Assembly: GCA_039972875.1 (NCBI GenBank) | Contig: JBDWMA010000022.1 | Location: forward strand, 1-64,000 | Length of the DNA stretch: 64,000 nt | Source of the DNA: Pseudoruegeria sp039972875 | Lineage (GTDB): Bacteria > Pseudomonadota > Alphaproteobacteria > Rhodobacterales > Rhodobacteraceae | Direction of reading: 5' to 3' | Shown: piece after piece, positions 53,470 to 62,752 of the stretch | Layout: every line of letters starts with the position of its first letter | Position numbering within the stretch: the first letter of the stretch is position 1 | Notes under the pieces: model-generated | Told to the model about the DNA's origin: nothing | The model's database searches: none | Seen by the model: the letters and a program-made list of their open reading frames with translations, nothing else | Made by a program: the position numbers and the translations under genes

Positions 53470-54170
53470 CTTGCGCCCACCATATGACGGCTACCGTAGC
53501 GTTCCAGTCCCATTACCGTCAGGGTGATGACGGTGGAAAACGCCAAGTAAATCAGCCCCACAACGATATACATGGTGAAAGGTTCCCCTGTGGTGCCAAT
53601 CGCCTGTTTTGCGACAAAAAGCGTTTCATTTAACCCAATGATGGAGATCAGCGCGGTATCTTTAACCAGCGACAACATGTGATTGCCAAAAGCGGGTAGG
53701 GCAAGCCGCCACATCTCGGGGATGCGTACATAGATAAAGGTTTGCAAGTTCGACATACCAAGGGCGCGTGCGGCCTCAATACTGCCAGGGTTCACCCCTA
53801 AGAAAGCTCCGCGAAACGTCTCGGTCGCATAAGAACCGACAATTAATGCGATCGCGATTGTGCCCGCCCAGAAGGGTGGCACATCCAGAAATTTTATATC
53901 CGGATCAAAGGTCTGCGCGATTGACGTCAACGCGATGGCAGAACCAAAGTAGAGTAAGAGAATGACCAGAATTTCTGGCGTTCCACGAAAAACAATTGTG
54001 TAACCGTTCGCCAATTTTTGGGCGATTACACTGTCAGAAAGTTTTGCTGCTGCGCCGATCAGGCCGAAAATGATCATGAGGATCAGTGAACAGATGAATA
54101 CTTGAGCCACCACAACGGAGCCCCAAAAGTAGTCATCCCACCATCCGACCAATGCATTCAATGCCTCCAA
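53466..54170 (-). CDS. polar amino-acid ABC transporter permease, copy 2
   Basis: This permease of about 234 residues has ANGYTIVFRGTPEILVILLL and the EAA loop EAARALGMSNLQTFIYVRIP. The start is a TTG at 54170 with GGAGA seven bases upstream, giving MEALNALVGWWDDYFW. The frame is open further upstream, but that part overlaps the binding-protein gene and lacks membrane character. It pairs with the permease at 52780. Confidence 0.88.
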   Translation of the reverse strand: MEALNALVGWWDDYFWGSVVVAQVFICSLILMIIFGLIGAAAKLSDSVIAQKLANGYTIVFRGTPEILVILLLYFGSAIALTSIAQTFDPDIKFLDVPPFWAGTIAIALIVGSYATETFRGAFLGVNPGSIEAARALGMSNLQTFIYVRIPEMWRLALPAFGNHMLSLVKDTALISIIGLNETLFVAKQAIGTTGEPFTMYIVVGLIYLAFSTVITLTVMGLERYGSRHMVGAR

Positions 54171-54240
54171 GTTAATTCTCCGGTTGTAATTGGTGTAAGA
54201 CCCGCGGCACAGGGATGCGCCGCGGGAAAGGGCTGCTAAA

Positions 54241-55059
54241 TCAGCTGTCGCCCCATTCTTCGTTGTGGATTGGGAACGGGAAATACTTGAGCGCATATTC
54301 CGTCAGCTTGCCGTCGTTGATCAATTGCTTGATGGCTCCGTCAAGGCGATCTTTCAGTTCAGGTTGTCCCTGACGCAGGCCGATGCCGACACCGATGCCA
54401 AAGTATTCAACTTCGCCGATGGCCGGGCTCACGAATTGGTAATCGCTGCCTTCTTCTTTCGCCAGAAAGCGCAGGTGTGCCTTCATTGGGTTGGTCATGA
54501 TCGCGTCAACGCGGCCATTTACAAGATCAAGATACAGCGGTTCAGACCCGTCATAGAGCACCACATCTGCGTCGGGCAGTGTCGCGTTGAACCAGCTTTC
54601 GTACGTTGACGCACGTTCTAACCCGATGCGCAGTCCTGCGAAATTCTCCGCAATTGGGCTGCCGGATTCATCAAACAATTCCTTATCCATACCTTTTCTA
54701 CCGACCAAACGGCCCACGGAGTCGCGATAAGGACTTGAGAAATCCATTTTTTCCAATCGACTGTTGGTGATCGACATCGATGCGATAATCAGGTCAAACT
54801 TGTTTGCCAAAAGCGCAGGGATCATACCGTCCCATTGCTGGCAGACATATTCCAGCTCGGCACCGATGATTTCGGCAACGCCTTTGGCGACGTCCACGTC
54901 ATAGCCGGCCAATTCTCCGTCCGATGTCCGGTAATTGAACGGCGCATAGGTGCATTCCATACCGACGCGCAGCTTTTCGGCAGATGCGCTGGTCGCACCC
55001 ACAAGTGTCAAGGCGGCTGCCAGCCCGACCGTCATTTTACGTAGTGTGGTGAATTTCAT
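54241..55059 (-). CDS. amino-acid ABC transporter substrate-binding protein
   Basis: This 272-residue periplasmic receptor has a signal peptide (MTVGLAAALTLVGATSASA), the lobe-1 signature LRVGMECTYAPFNYRT, and DLIIASMSITNSRLEKMDFS. The TYAPFNY...GYDVDVAKG block is typical of receptors for arginine, lysine, ornithine, octopine or nopaline. It suggests a basic or zwitterionic amino acid as ligand. It is the second gene of the operon and feeds the downstream ABC complex. Confidence 0.92.
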   Translation of the reverse strand: MKFTTLRKMTVGLAAALTLVGATSASAEKLRVGMECTYAPFNYRTSDGELAGYDVDVAKGVAEIIGAELEYVCQQWDGMIPALLANKFDLIIASMSITNSRLEKMDFSSPYRDSVGRLVGRKGMDKELFDESGSPIAENFAGLRIGLERASTYESWFNATLPDADVVLYDGSEPLYLDLVNGRVDAIMTNPMKAHLRFLAKEEGSDYQFVSPAIGEVEYFGIGVGIGLRQGQPELKDRLDGAIKQLINDGKLTEYALKYFPFPIHNEEWGDS

Positions 55060-55089
55060 GTTGCTCTCCGTTGGTTACATTTTGTTGAC

Positions 55090-56352
55090 TTATCCTCGGG
55101 GGTTGTTCCCCCTTGTCGCGTGCTCGACGCCGGTAACAATGGCCTCGACCTCTTCTTTAGTGTTGTAATGTGACAATCCGATCCGGACGACGCCTTCATC
55201 CAAAGGCAATCCCAAGGATCGGGCAGGTTCATAAGCATAATTGTGCCCGTGCCAGACAAAAATACCCGCCTTTGCAAGCGCTTGCGCAATATCATTTGGC
55301 GGGGTGGACACATGCCGGATTGAGACCGTTGGCACACGATGAATGATCCGATTGGGGTTGGTGATGCCGTAAATTTTCACACCAGGTATTTGTTTTAACC
55401 CTTCGATCAGCAGGTTAGTTAGCGGCTCTTCATAGTCGCGTGACATCTGATATGACTTGGCAATCAGGGCACGCCGGTCGGTTAAGGATGATCCCATGCG
55501 GCCAAGGTCTTCGAAATACTGAACGGTCGCAGACAACCCTGCAAGCAATTCATATTGCGGTGTGCCGCATTCAAAGCGGTCGGGAATATCGTCCGAAACG
55601 CAACGCCCCTTGTAAGGATAAAGCGCGCTAAGAAGATCGCCACGCCCCCAAATCAACCCCAGATGTGGTCCGAAAAATTTGTAAGATGAGCAGGCCAGAA
55701 AATCACAACCCAAAGCATTGACATCGACCAGATGATGAGGGGCCAGTTGCACCGCATCCACAAACACTAGTGCGCCCGCATCTTTGGCCAGCTTTGCCAG
55801 TGCCGGGATATCATTGATCGAGCCAGTCATGTTACTGGCATAATTCAGTGCGACCAGTTTGGTGCGTGGGCTAAGCTGAGCGGTCAAATCTTCGGTTTCG
55901 ACTTGCCACGTTTCTTTGTTGAAATCGACCCAACGTATGGTCAGCTCTTTGTCTTTGGCAATCTCCAGCCACGCACCAACGTTGCCTTCATGCTCCATCC
56001 GGCTGATGACAATTTCATCGCCCGGCTGAAAATCACGGCAAATGCTGCGCGACAAGTGAAACGTCAGGGACGTCATGCTTTGGCCGATGATGATTTCCTT
56101 GAACGAATTCGCGCCCAAAAACAATGCAGCATCCTCGTGCGCCTTTTGCCACACAGCATCTGTGGCGACGCTGGTCACAAAATGACCGCCTGAGTTGGAG
56201 GCGCTCGTGAGCATGTAATTGCGCACTGCGTTTGCGACACACAATGGTACCTGCGTGCCTGCGGGATTATCCACATAGATGCGCGATTGATCATTGTCGG
56301 TGAGGGCAAGCGACGGAAAACACGCTCGCACATCGGATATCGGAAAAGCCAT
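55090..56352 (-). CDS. class V aminotransferase / cysteine-desulfurase-like PLP protein
   Basis: This fold-type I enzyme of about 420 residues has the PLP lysine in CSSYKFFGPHLG, EHEGNVGAWLEIAK as the histidine-bearing block, and FVDAVQLAPHHLVDV with the PLP aspartate. It resembles the group of selenocysteine-lyase/CsdA-like proteins found in amino-acid catabolic operons rather than Fe-S cluster IscS. ATG 56352 follows GGAGG. It is the first gene of the operon, 30 bp before the binding-protein gene. It may be a beta-eliminase or an epimerase for the imported amino acid. Confidence 0.85.
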   Translation of the reverse strand: MAFPISDVRACFPSLALTDNDQSRIYVDNPAGTQVPLCVANAVRNYMLTSASNSGGHFVTSVATDAVWQKAHEDAALFLGANSFKEIIIGQSMTSLTFHLSRSICRDFQPGDEIVISRMEHEGNVGAWLEIAKDKELTIRWVDFNKETWQVETEDLTAQLSPRTKLVALNYASNMTGSINDIPALAKLAKDAGALVFVDAVQLAPHHLVDVNALGCDFLACSSYKFFGPHLGLIWGRGDLLSALYPYKGRCVSDDIPDRFECGTPQYELLAGLSATVQYFEDLGRMGSSLTDRRALIAKSYQMSRDYEEPLTNLLIEGLKQIPGVKIYGITNPNRIIHRVPTVSIRHVSTPPNDIAQALAKAGIFVWHGHNYAYEPARSLGLPLDEGVVRIGLSHYNTKEEVEAIVTGVEHATRGNNPRG

Positions 56353-56514
56353 CAGTCCTCCAAAATTAGCCTTCGCAGCTGTTTGCAAAGGCCCTCTTTG
56401 TATCAAATCTACGAAGTTGCGGTTATTCTGGTAAATCGTCCTAAAGGATGATTTTCTGTGCGAAGGGGCCGTATGCGGACACTGTAGGGCGCATTTTTCG
56501 GCCCAAGGCTTGCT

Positions 56515-57414
56515 ATGCTGGTAGTTCCATTATCTAATGATTGTATGAGACAGGCCGCCCAAATTGCAGAGTTATTTGAGAAACCGACAGGTGACGCTTC
56601 GTCCATATTTCTGGCCGCTGATCCTCTTGCATTGATTGATGTGATTGGCTCAAAGGACTTTTTCAATGACCTTTCTGACACGCTGGCCAACACCTATGGT
56701 TTCGAATGTTTCCATATTTTTCTTTACCAAATCGATGCGCAACCTGTTAGCCTCGCGAACCGCCCAGCCCTTTGTAATTATCAGCGGGGCTTGAATAATT
56801 ACCTGAAGTTTAGCTATGTGATCAATCCGGTGTTTCGCGCCTTCCAAGACAGAGCGGCCTCGGGTGTTTACTTAATCTCTGATTTTGTGCCCGATGATTT
56901 CAAACGGGTCATCGATACGGCAGATATTGATATTTTCGTAGATGAAAGTGAAGCGATTGGATACCGCACACCCGGGTGGCCCAAAAACATGGCCGAGTGT
57001 ATTGTTCTGGTTCAATTGCCAAATGGCATAGCGCTTGATTTCAGTTTCTTGGTGCCACGTGGGCGTAAAAAAAATTCTGTGGCGTGTTCGGCGCACTTAG
57101 AACGTTTGTTTCCTGTACTAGAGCGGGTTGTCCGCAGGCAATTTGAGATTGACCCATCATGCTTTGACTACGCGCCCCAACGCCCCAGCCAAGAAGATCG
57201 TTTTCAGGATTTTGGCAGCCACGTCCTTACAAACCGCGAGATGCAGGTCGTACAACTTATTCTCGTCGGTCATACCAGCTCATCCGTCTCCTTGCAGTTA
57301 GGCGTTTCAGTTTCGACTGTTAAATCTCATAGACGAAACATTTATGTGAAATTTGGAATTTCATCACAAGCTGAGCTGTTCAACTTGTTCATGCTACACC
57401 TCAAAAACGATTAA
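56515..57414 (+). CDS. LuxR-type transcriptional regulator
   Basis: This 299-residue protein has a C-terminal LuxR/FixJ helix-turn-helix (LTNREMQVVQLILVGHTSSS then VSLQLGVSVSTVKSHRRNIY, residues about 238-290). The N-terminal sensory region of about 200 residues is distantly like autoinducer-binding or GAF-type domains (IDIFVDESEAIGYRTPGWPK). It is transcribed away from the eleven-gene operon across a 162 bp gap to ATG 56352, which argues for control of that operon by the imported amino acid. The start may be ATG 56545 instead. No LuxI-type synthase is seen in the window. Confidence 0.8.
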   Translation: MLVVPLSNDCMRQAAQIAELFEKPTGDASSIFLAADPLALIDVIGSKDFFNDLSDTLANTYGFECFHIFLYQIDAQPVSLANRPALCNYQRGLNNYLKFSYVINPVFRAFQDRAASGVYLISDFVPDDFKRVIDTADIDIFVDESEAIGYRTPGWPKNMAECIVLVQLPNGIALDFSFLVPRGRKKNSVACSAHLERLFPVLERVVRRQFEIDPSCFDYAPQRPSQEDRFQDFGSHVLTNREMQVVQLILVGHTSSSVSLQLGVSVSTVKSHRRNIYVKFGISSQAELFNLFMLHLKND

Positions 57415-57558
57415 AAAATTGGCAAATTGAAAATAAGAGCACTCTTTTCTGAGTTGAGTTGCGCAATAGAGATTTTGTCAAATTATATCATAATCAATGA
57501 GCATTTCCTTTTGGTTCTTTTTCAGTCGACAAAGATCACCCATTCAGTTGAGGAAAAA

Positions 57559-57768
57559 ATGCACGAAGGAATACGCTACATAACTAAGCTTGCTTTGTTA
57601 TTTGCATCGATACTTTTAGGTTTGTTCCTGATGGTTTCAGCGCAATCTGGAATCTATTCTGATTATCTTACTTTGAGGATTGTTGGTCCTCTTCTCGCGG
57701 TTGCTTTGCTTGTGAACCCACGCGGAATAATTGTTCTTTTTTGGGCAAAGCCTACTCTACCATGCTGA
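57559..57768 (+). CDS. small two-helix membrane protein
   Basis: This protein of about 69 residues with two membrane spans (YITKLALLFASILLGLFLMV and LTLRIVGPLLAVALLVN) has ATG 57559 preceded by GAGGAAAAA. It ends 117 bp before an IS6-like terminal sequence, so it seems complete. It has no recognised family. The stretch 57415-57558 upstream is A/T-rich and probably its promoter. Confidence 0.5.
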   Translation: MHEGIRYITKLALLFASILLGLFLMVSAQSGIYSDYLTLRIVGPLLAVALLVNPRGIIVLFWAKPTLPC

Positions 57769-57884
57769 ACCTGGCTATCGCTGTAATGCCGTCCCGTGAG
57801 GATGAAGCCTAGGGACAGAATGGCCAAACATATCTGACTTTTCACACCTGTTCGATCAAATGCTTACTTTGAACTTCTGGCTTC

Positions 57885-58221
57885 AGGGGGTTGTTGCATT
57901 AAGTCCTGAACCTCTAGTTTGAAACAGATTAGGGAGCGATTATGCATAGAAACAATCGTTCAAACGACACAGTTTCCCGCACTGATCATTTTATGCGCTG
58001 TACGACTATATTTGCGTTACCCACTTTCTTATCAGGATGTCGTAGACCTTTTGGGTGAGCGCGAGATCTACGTTAATCGCTCAAGAATCTTTCTGTGGGT
58101 TCAAAGGTTTGGGTCAGATTTCACGAAACGAACCGAACGCCAGATGTGTTGCGCAAGTCTAAATTGGCACATTGATGAAACGTATCGGATCAACCGTATC
58201 GAAAGCGACACTGCAAGGTAG
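57885..58221 (+). pseudogene. IS6-family transposase, 5' relic
   Basis: The frame from 57919 gives QTTQFPALIILCAVRLYLR, YPLSYQDVVDLLGEREIYV and NWHIDETYRI, the N-terminus and first catalytic aspartate block of an IS6 transposase. It stops after about 100 residues, and only scattered similarity remains to about 58300. AGGGGGTTGTTGCATT at 57885-57900 resembles the IS6 terminal repeat and may mark its left end. It belongs to a different subgroup from the other IS6 relics in the window. Confidence 0.7.
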
Positions 58222-58526
58222 GAAAACCATCAGAACGATTCAGAACGGACACATTCACAACCGATCAGCAGGCGTCCGACGCGATGGCGCGTTACAGTGT
58301 TATAATCTGTCACCGTGACGATTCTCGCCAAGGGTTAAATGCATTTCCTGTGGCTATTTTTACGTTGGGCGAACCCCGCAGCCAGTCGGGATGTCTGGCT
58401 TTGATGCACAGGTTATGCTCCGAATTTGGAGACGTTAAACCGTCAGCCGACAGCCTGTTAACGGGCGTATATGCAATGCCGCGGAAGGCGTTTTCAAAAG
58501 TTATTTCCCTGTGGGCATGTCTAGAT
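58222..58526. other. no recognisable gene
   Basis: The interval between the IS6 relic and the terminator shows no supportable gene. Confidence 0.4.
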
Positions 58527-58557
58527 TCAAAGGAAAGCCTGTTCGGCTTTCCTTTGA
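58527..58557. terminator. hairpin downstream of the dimethylglycine-dehydrogenase-like gene
   Basis: TCAAAGGAAAGCC (58527-58539) and GGCTTTCCTTTGA (58545-58557) form a perfect 13 bp stem with a 5 bp loop, 6 bp downstream of the minus-strand stop at 58564. A uridine run is short on the minus side, so it may be a Rho-assisted end or a 3' stabilising hairpin. Confidence 0.7.
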
Positions 58558-58563
58558 TGTTTG

Positions 58564-61113
58564 CTAACCGCGCATCTTGAAGCCCTGCGGGTCAAACAAT
58601 GGCTCGACATTAATTCGAGCAGCCCGGCGCTTTCCAAGGATTTCAATCTCAAATAATCCGGCCTCTTCACGTTCGGCCAATTCCGATGGAACATATCCTT
58701 GCGCTAGGGATGCCTTGATCGAATGGCCATACCCTCCAGAAGTCACCCAGCCGACAACCTGCCAGTCACCATCTCGTTGTGCGGATGGACGAGGCATTTC
58801 TTTGCCGGTTTCATCAAAACGAGCTGCCCCGTAAGTATGTAGATCTGCGATGGCGTCAAACTTAACATCACCGACCTTGGCCCATACCGGTTCGTCATGC
58901 ATCACTTCTGCGTTGTCAGCGTTGATGATAAATGAAACGCGCCGCACCTTGGGCCCGTCTTCATGTTCTTTTTGCGCCGCGACTTTACCGATAAAGTCTG
59001 TTTTGTTGAGTTTGATGAACCGCTCCATACCTCCTTCGTAGGGGCCGTAGATCGGGCGTAATTCTGCAAACCAAGTTGGGAAACTCTTCTCAAGGCGCAT
59101 GCCCAGCAACGCGCGCATTCCAAAATCACGGATCGCAAATTCTTCGCCGGCTTCTTTTAATGCGAGATAAACACGACGCTCATAGGCGGCCTCCATCCAG
59201 ATCTCATAACCAAGATCGCCAGTATAGCTGATGCGGTTGACCATGCAGGGGCAACTGGCCACATCCATGTTTCGGAAGTCCATGAAACGAAAGTTTTCTT
59301 TTTCGATGTCCTGGCTTACCAACTTGGCAAGAACCTTACGAGCGTTTGGGCCTGCTATGGAAAGGCCCACCAAGCTAATATCAAAACGATGTATACAAAC
59401 AGATCCATCTTTGGGCAGGTGCTGTTCAAACCAGCGCATATGATATTTCTGAGCAGCCGAAGAGCCCCAGACCATAAACCGATTTTCTTCGATTTTGGCG
59501 ATGGTGAAGTCCCCGATCAATTTACCCCGTTCGTTCAGCATTGGTGTCAGAACGATACGCCCCGTTTTGGGCATGGTGTTCGTCATCAGGTGGTAAAGCC
59601 ATGCTTCAGCGCCAGTCCCCGAGATTTCGTACTTCGCAAAATTCGCGATTTCGGTGATGCCTACCGATTCACGAACCGCATTCACCTCTTCTCCAACATG
59701 TTCGAAGTCGACTGAACGATGGAACGAAAGTACATCTTGGGCAGGTGTGCCTTTGGGTGCGAACCAGAGAGGGGTTTCAAGTCCCCACGTGTCACCCATG
59801 ACAGCATTATTGTCACGCACCATAATATCATACAAAGGCGTGGTCTGTTGGGGGCGAGCAGCGGGTAATTCTTCGTTTGGGAAACGAATTGAGAAACGGC
59901 GTGAATAATTTTCACGCACTTTTGCGTTTGTGTAGCCCCGCGTTGTCCATTCGCCGTAGCGCGCAACGTCCATACCAAAAATGTCAAAGCCGGGATCGCC
60001 TTCGGTCATCCAATTGGCAAGAGCCAAGCCTACACCTCCGCCTTGGCTAAATCCTGCCATGACCGCGCAAGCCGACCAAAAGTTGGTTCGTCCTGGCACG
60101 GGACCAACCAACGGATTGCCGTCTGGCGCAAATGTAAATGGGCCGTTTATGACTTGTCGGATGCCAGCAGTTTCAAAGACTGGGAAGTGTTTAAATGCCA
60201 CTTCGAGAGAGTCACTGATGCGGTCTAGGTCGGGTGGCAGTAGTTCACTGCCAAAACTCCATGGTGCTTGGTTCGGCGACCATGGTACGCAGTTCCTTTC
60301 ATAGGTGCCCAACAACAGACCATTGCGTTCCTGACGAACATAATTTTCGCCGATGAAGTCGATTACGCCAACAAGTTCGCGACCGGTCTCTTTGTTAAAA
60401 TCTATAACTTCGGGAATGTCATCTGTCAGGAGGTACATGTGCTCCATCGCTAAAACAGGCAATTCAACACCCACCATACGCCCGACTTCACGTGCCCAAA
60501 GACCGCCTGCATTGACGATATGTTCAGATTTCACGGTGCCTTTTTCGGTCACGACATTCCATATTCCGTCGAGATCCTGTGTGATGTCGATCACACGGTT
60601 ATGCAATTCAATCTTGGCACCCAAGGCGCGGGCCGCCTTAGCATATGCGTGTGTTGTACCAGAAGGATCAAGGTGGCCCTCAACGGGATCCCAAAGCGCG
60701 CCGACAAAGTTGCTTTCGTCCATCAGCGGGAACATTGCTTTGGCTTCGGATGGGGTAATCAGTTCTGTCGACATGCCAAGCGCGCGGCCCTGTGCATGGG
60801 TCATCCGCAGAAAGTCCATGCGTTCCTCGGAATCCGCCATCATGACACCGCCGGTGAGGTGCAGACTGCAACTTTGACCGGAAATTTTTTCCAGTTCTTC
60901 ATAAAGAGAGACTGTATAGGCCTGAAGTTTGGCGACATTGGGATCACCATTCAGAGTGTGAAAACCACCTGCCGCGTGCCATGAGGAACCGGCTGTAAGT
61001 TCGGACCTTTCGATCAACAGGATGTCTTTCCACCCAGCGCGCGCCAAATGAAACAAAACGGAGCATCCAACGACACCTCCGCCAATAACAACGGCTCTAG
61101 CATGTGATTGCAT
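58564..61113 (-). CDS. FAD-dependent dimethylglycine dehydrogenase-like protein with GcvT domain
   Basis: This 849-residue enzyme has an N-terminal DAO-type FAD domain (VVIGGGVVGCSVLFHLARAG, SSWHAAGGFH with the flavin-linking histidine) in residues 1-370, a linker domain, and a folate-binding GcvT domain (GIRMA-like aminomethyltransferase fold, about 430-720). A GcvT C-terminal barrel ends the protein. Such proteins oxidatively demethylate N-methylated amino acids such as dimethylglycine and pass the one-carbon unit to tetrahydrofolate. It lies 3 bp after the sarcosine-oxidase-like gene in one unit, and both diverge from the MttB-like gene. Confidence 0.9.
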   Translation of the reverse strand: MQSHARAVVIGGGVVGCSVLFHLARAGWKDILLIERSELTAGSSWHAAGGFHTLNGDPNVAKLQAYTVSLYEELEKISGQSCSLHLTGGVMMADSEERMDFLRMTHAQGRALGMSTELITPSEAKAMFPLMDESNFVGALWDPVEGHLDPSGTTHAYAKAARALGAKIELHNRVIDITQDLDGIWNVVTEKGTVKSEHIVNAGGLWAREVGRMVGVELPVLAMEHMYLLTDDIPEVIDFNKETGRELVGVIDFIGENYVRQERNGLLLGTYERNCVPWSPNQAPWSFGSELLPPDLDRISDSLEVAFKHFPVFETAGIRQVINGPFTFAPDGNPLVGPVPGRTNFWSACAVMAGFSQGGGVGLALANWMTEGDPGFDIFGMDVARYGEWTTRGYTNAKVRENYSRRFSIRFPNEELPAARPQQTTPLYDIMVRDNNAVMGDTWGLETPLWFAPKGTPAQDVLSFHRSVDFEHVGEEVNAVRESVGITEIANFAKYEISGTGAEAWLYHLMTNTMPKTGRIVLTPMLNERGKLIGDFTIAKIEENRFMVWGSSAAQKYHMRWFEQHLPKDGSVCIHRFDISLVGLSIAGPNARKVLAKLVSQDIEKENFRFMDFRNMDVASCPCMVNRISYTGDLGYEIWMEAAYERRVYLALKEAGEEFAIRDFGMRALLGMRLEKSFPTWFAELRPIYGPYEGGMERFIKLNKTDFIGKVAAQKEHEDGPKVRRVSFIINADNAEVMHDEPVWAKVGDVKFDAIADLHTYGAARFDETGKEMPRPSAQRDGDWQVVGWVTSGGYGHSIKASLAQGYVPSELAEREEAGLFEIEILGKRRAARINVEPLFDPQGFKMRG

Positions 61114-61116
61114 GGT

Positions 61117-62424
61117 TTATCCGATCACTGAGAAGCTGGAGTTTTGGTTGATGTCGCGATTGCGCGAAAAAACCCCGATCGAAATTTCTGTGCTGATATT
61201 CTCTAAATGGAACTGAACAGGGTCAGCGTCGTGATCGTGACCAGCTTCTACCTGTTCGATCAGTTCCGCCATGATTTTACCCACAACAGGGGCGTTCTTG
61301 AATTGGTTGCCACTGGTTCCAATAGCCATGTAAAATCCATCAAGGTCGCTCTTGTCGTAAATCGGCATCCAGTCTTCGGTCACATCGTATAATGCCACCA
61401 CCCCTCGTGCAGTTTCCGGAATACCCAGATCCGGTAGACGTTGCCCCATGCGCATGACCATAACCTTCCACTGCTCAGAAAAGCTCTCATTGAAATTGTC
61501 CGGATCGTCGACGAACTCCTGAACGTCACAGGATGGATCTTCGGAACCGATTAGCAGGTTATTCCCAATTTCAGGGCGGGCATATGTGTAAATATCGCTG
61601 TCTGAATAGACCACTCCATCCTTTTCAAAGTCAACTCCCTTTGGAGCAGGGACATGAGCCACTTCGTGACGAAGCGCCCGTGTAGACATTTTCATACTGC
61701 CTTCGACACCTGCCATACGGTTTATGACAAAGGAGTGGGGACCTGCGACATTCACCACAACTGGTGCGTCAATTTCGGTGCCATCTGAAAGCGTAACCCC
61801 TTGAACACGGCCGCCTTCCGATCGGATTTCGGAAACCTCTGTTTTAAATCGGAACTCTGCTCCCAAAGCTTCGGCCGAACGTTGCGCATTATGGGCCGCC
61901 AACTTAGGGTCACTTACATACCCGCCGTGAGGAAAGAATACCGCGCCGTTTACAGATGGGCCGGTTGGCTCACAAAAGCCATCATCTTCGGGGCGTTTAG
62001 GTGGTGCGTATTGTTGGATATCTGCACCTGTAAGTTTGGCTGAAATCTCGTCTGCTTCCATGTGTTCATAAGGGCATCCGACTTCGTCCATCATACGGCA
62101 GACTTCAGATAGGTCTTTATTAACTTCGGTTTTAATCACCAGACATCCAGTATCATGATAATCAATTAAACCAGATTCATCCTCAACGTTAATGTATTTT
62201 TCCCATTCTTTCCAATAGAACCAGCCCTCATATGCAAGCGCACAAGTTTCAAAGGCAGAATAGTAAGTTCGAATGATCGCGCAGGACCCCGACGTTGACC
62301 CATAGCCGGCCTCGGGTAACTTATCCAAGGTAAGTGTTTTTTTACCTTTGGCCGCCAGTTCACGCGCTACGCATGCCCCGATCACACCTGCTCCGATGAC
62401 CACTGCATCATAGTTCTGTTTCAC
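61117..62424 (-). CDS. FAD-dependent amine/sarcosine oxidase-like protein (DAO family)
   Basis: This 435-residue flavoprotein of the DAO/SoxB family has DAVVIGAGVIGACVARELAA as dinucleotide fold and GYGSTSGSCAIIRTYYS in the flavin-binding region. FYMAIGTSGNQFKNAPVVG near the C-terminus is the ribityl-binding end. It lacks the GcvT part, so it resembles monomeric sarcosine or N-methyl amino-acid oxidases/dehydrogenases. It is the first gene of the minus unit with the DMGDH-like gene. Together they could remove methyl groups from a betaine-derived intermediate. Confidence 0.87.
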   Translation of the reverse strand: MKQNYDAVVIGAGVIGACVARELAAKGKKTLTLDKLPEAGYGSTSGSCAIIRTYYSAFETCALAYEGWFYWKEWEKYINVEDESGLIDYHDTGCLVIKTEVNKDLSEVCRMMDEVGCPYEHMEADEISAKLTGADIQQYAPPKRPEDDGFCEPTGPSVNGAVFFPHGGYVSDPKLAAHNAQRSAEALGAEFRFKTEVSEIRSEGGRVQGVTLSDGTEIDAPVVVNVAGPHSFVINRMAGVEGSMKMSTRALRHEVAHVPAPKGVDFEKDGVVYSDSDIYTYARPEIGNNLLIGSEDPSCDVQEFVDDPDNFNESFSEQWKVMVMRMGQRLPDLGIPETARGVVALYDVTEDWMPIYDKSDLDGFYMAIGTSGNQFKNAPVVGKIMAELIEQVEAGHDHDADPVQFHLENISTEISIGVFSRNRDINQNSSFSVIG

Positions 62425-62752
62425 GTTAAGCTCCTAACTGAACGAAATTGTCTTCTGGGTCCTGCACAAAGCAAAGCAGGTAGGTCTCGACTATTCTTGG
62501 AGAATTCAGTCTTGTGACACGATGAGACACTTCACACTCTTTCGAAAATTTGTTGTGCTTTGTCACGCCCAATTGAGATAAACGCACGTTTGTTTTGGGA
62601 AACCAAAATTTTCATGATTGTTTTGCAAATGGTACTGGTTTTGCTCCCTGCCATACTTGCCGGAATGCCATAGTGACATGCATGCTAAAACCTTCTGAGG
62701 GCCCTTAGCAGCCACCAGAGGTATAGATTGGTACGCAACTTTTGGGGCAGAT
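62425..62752. promoter_or_regulatory. divergent promoter region of the methylamine module
   Basis: This is a 328 bp A/T-rich gap between the sarcosine-oxidase-like and MttB-like start codons, and so must hold both promoters. I could not assign a convincing -35/-10 pair or a palindromic operator. A weak GGGGC precedes the MttB-like ATG. Confidence 0.5.
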
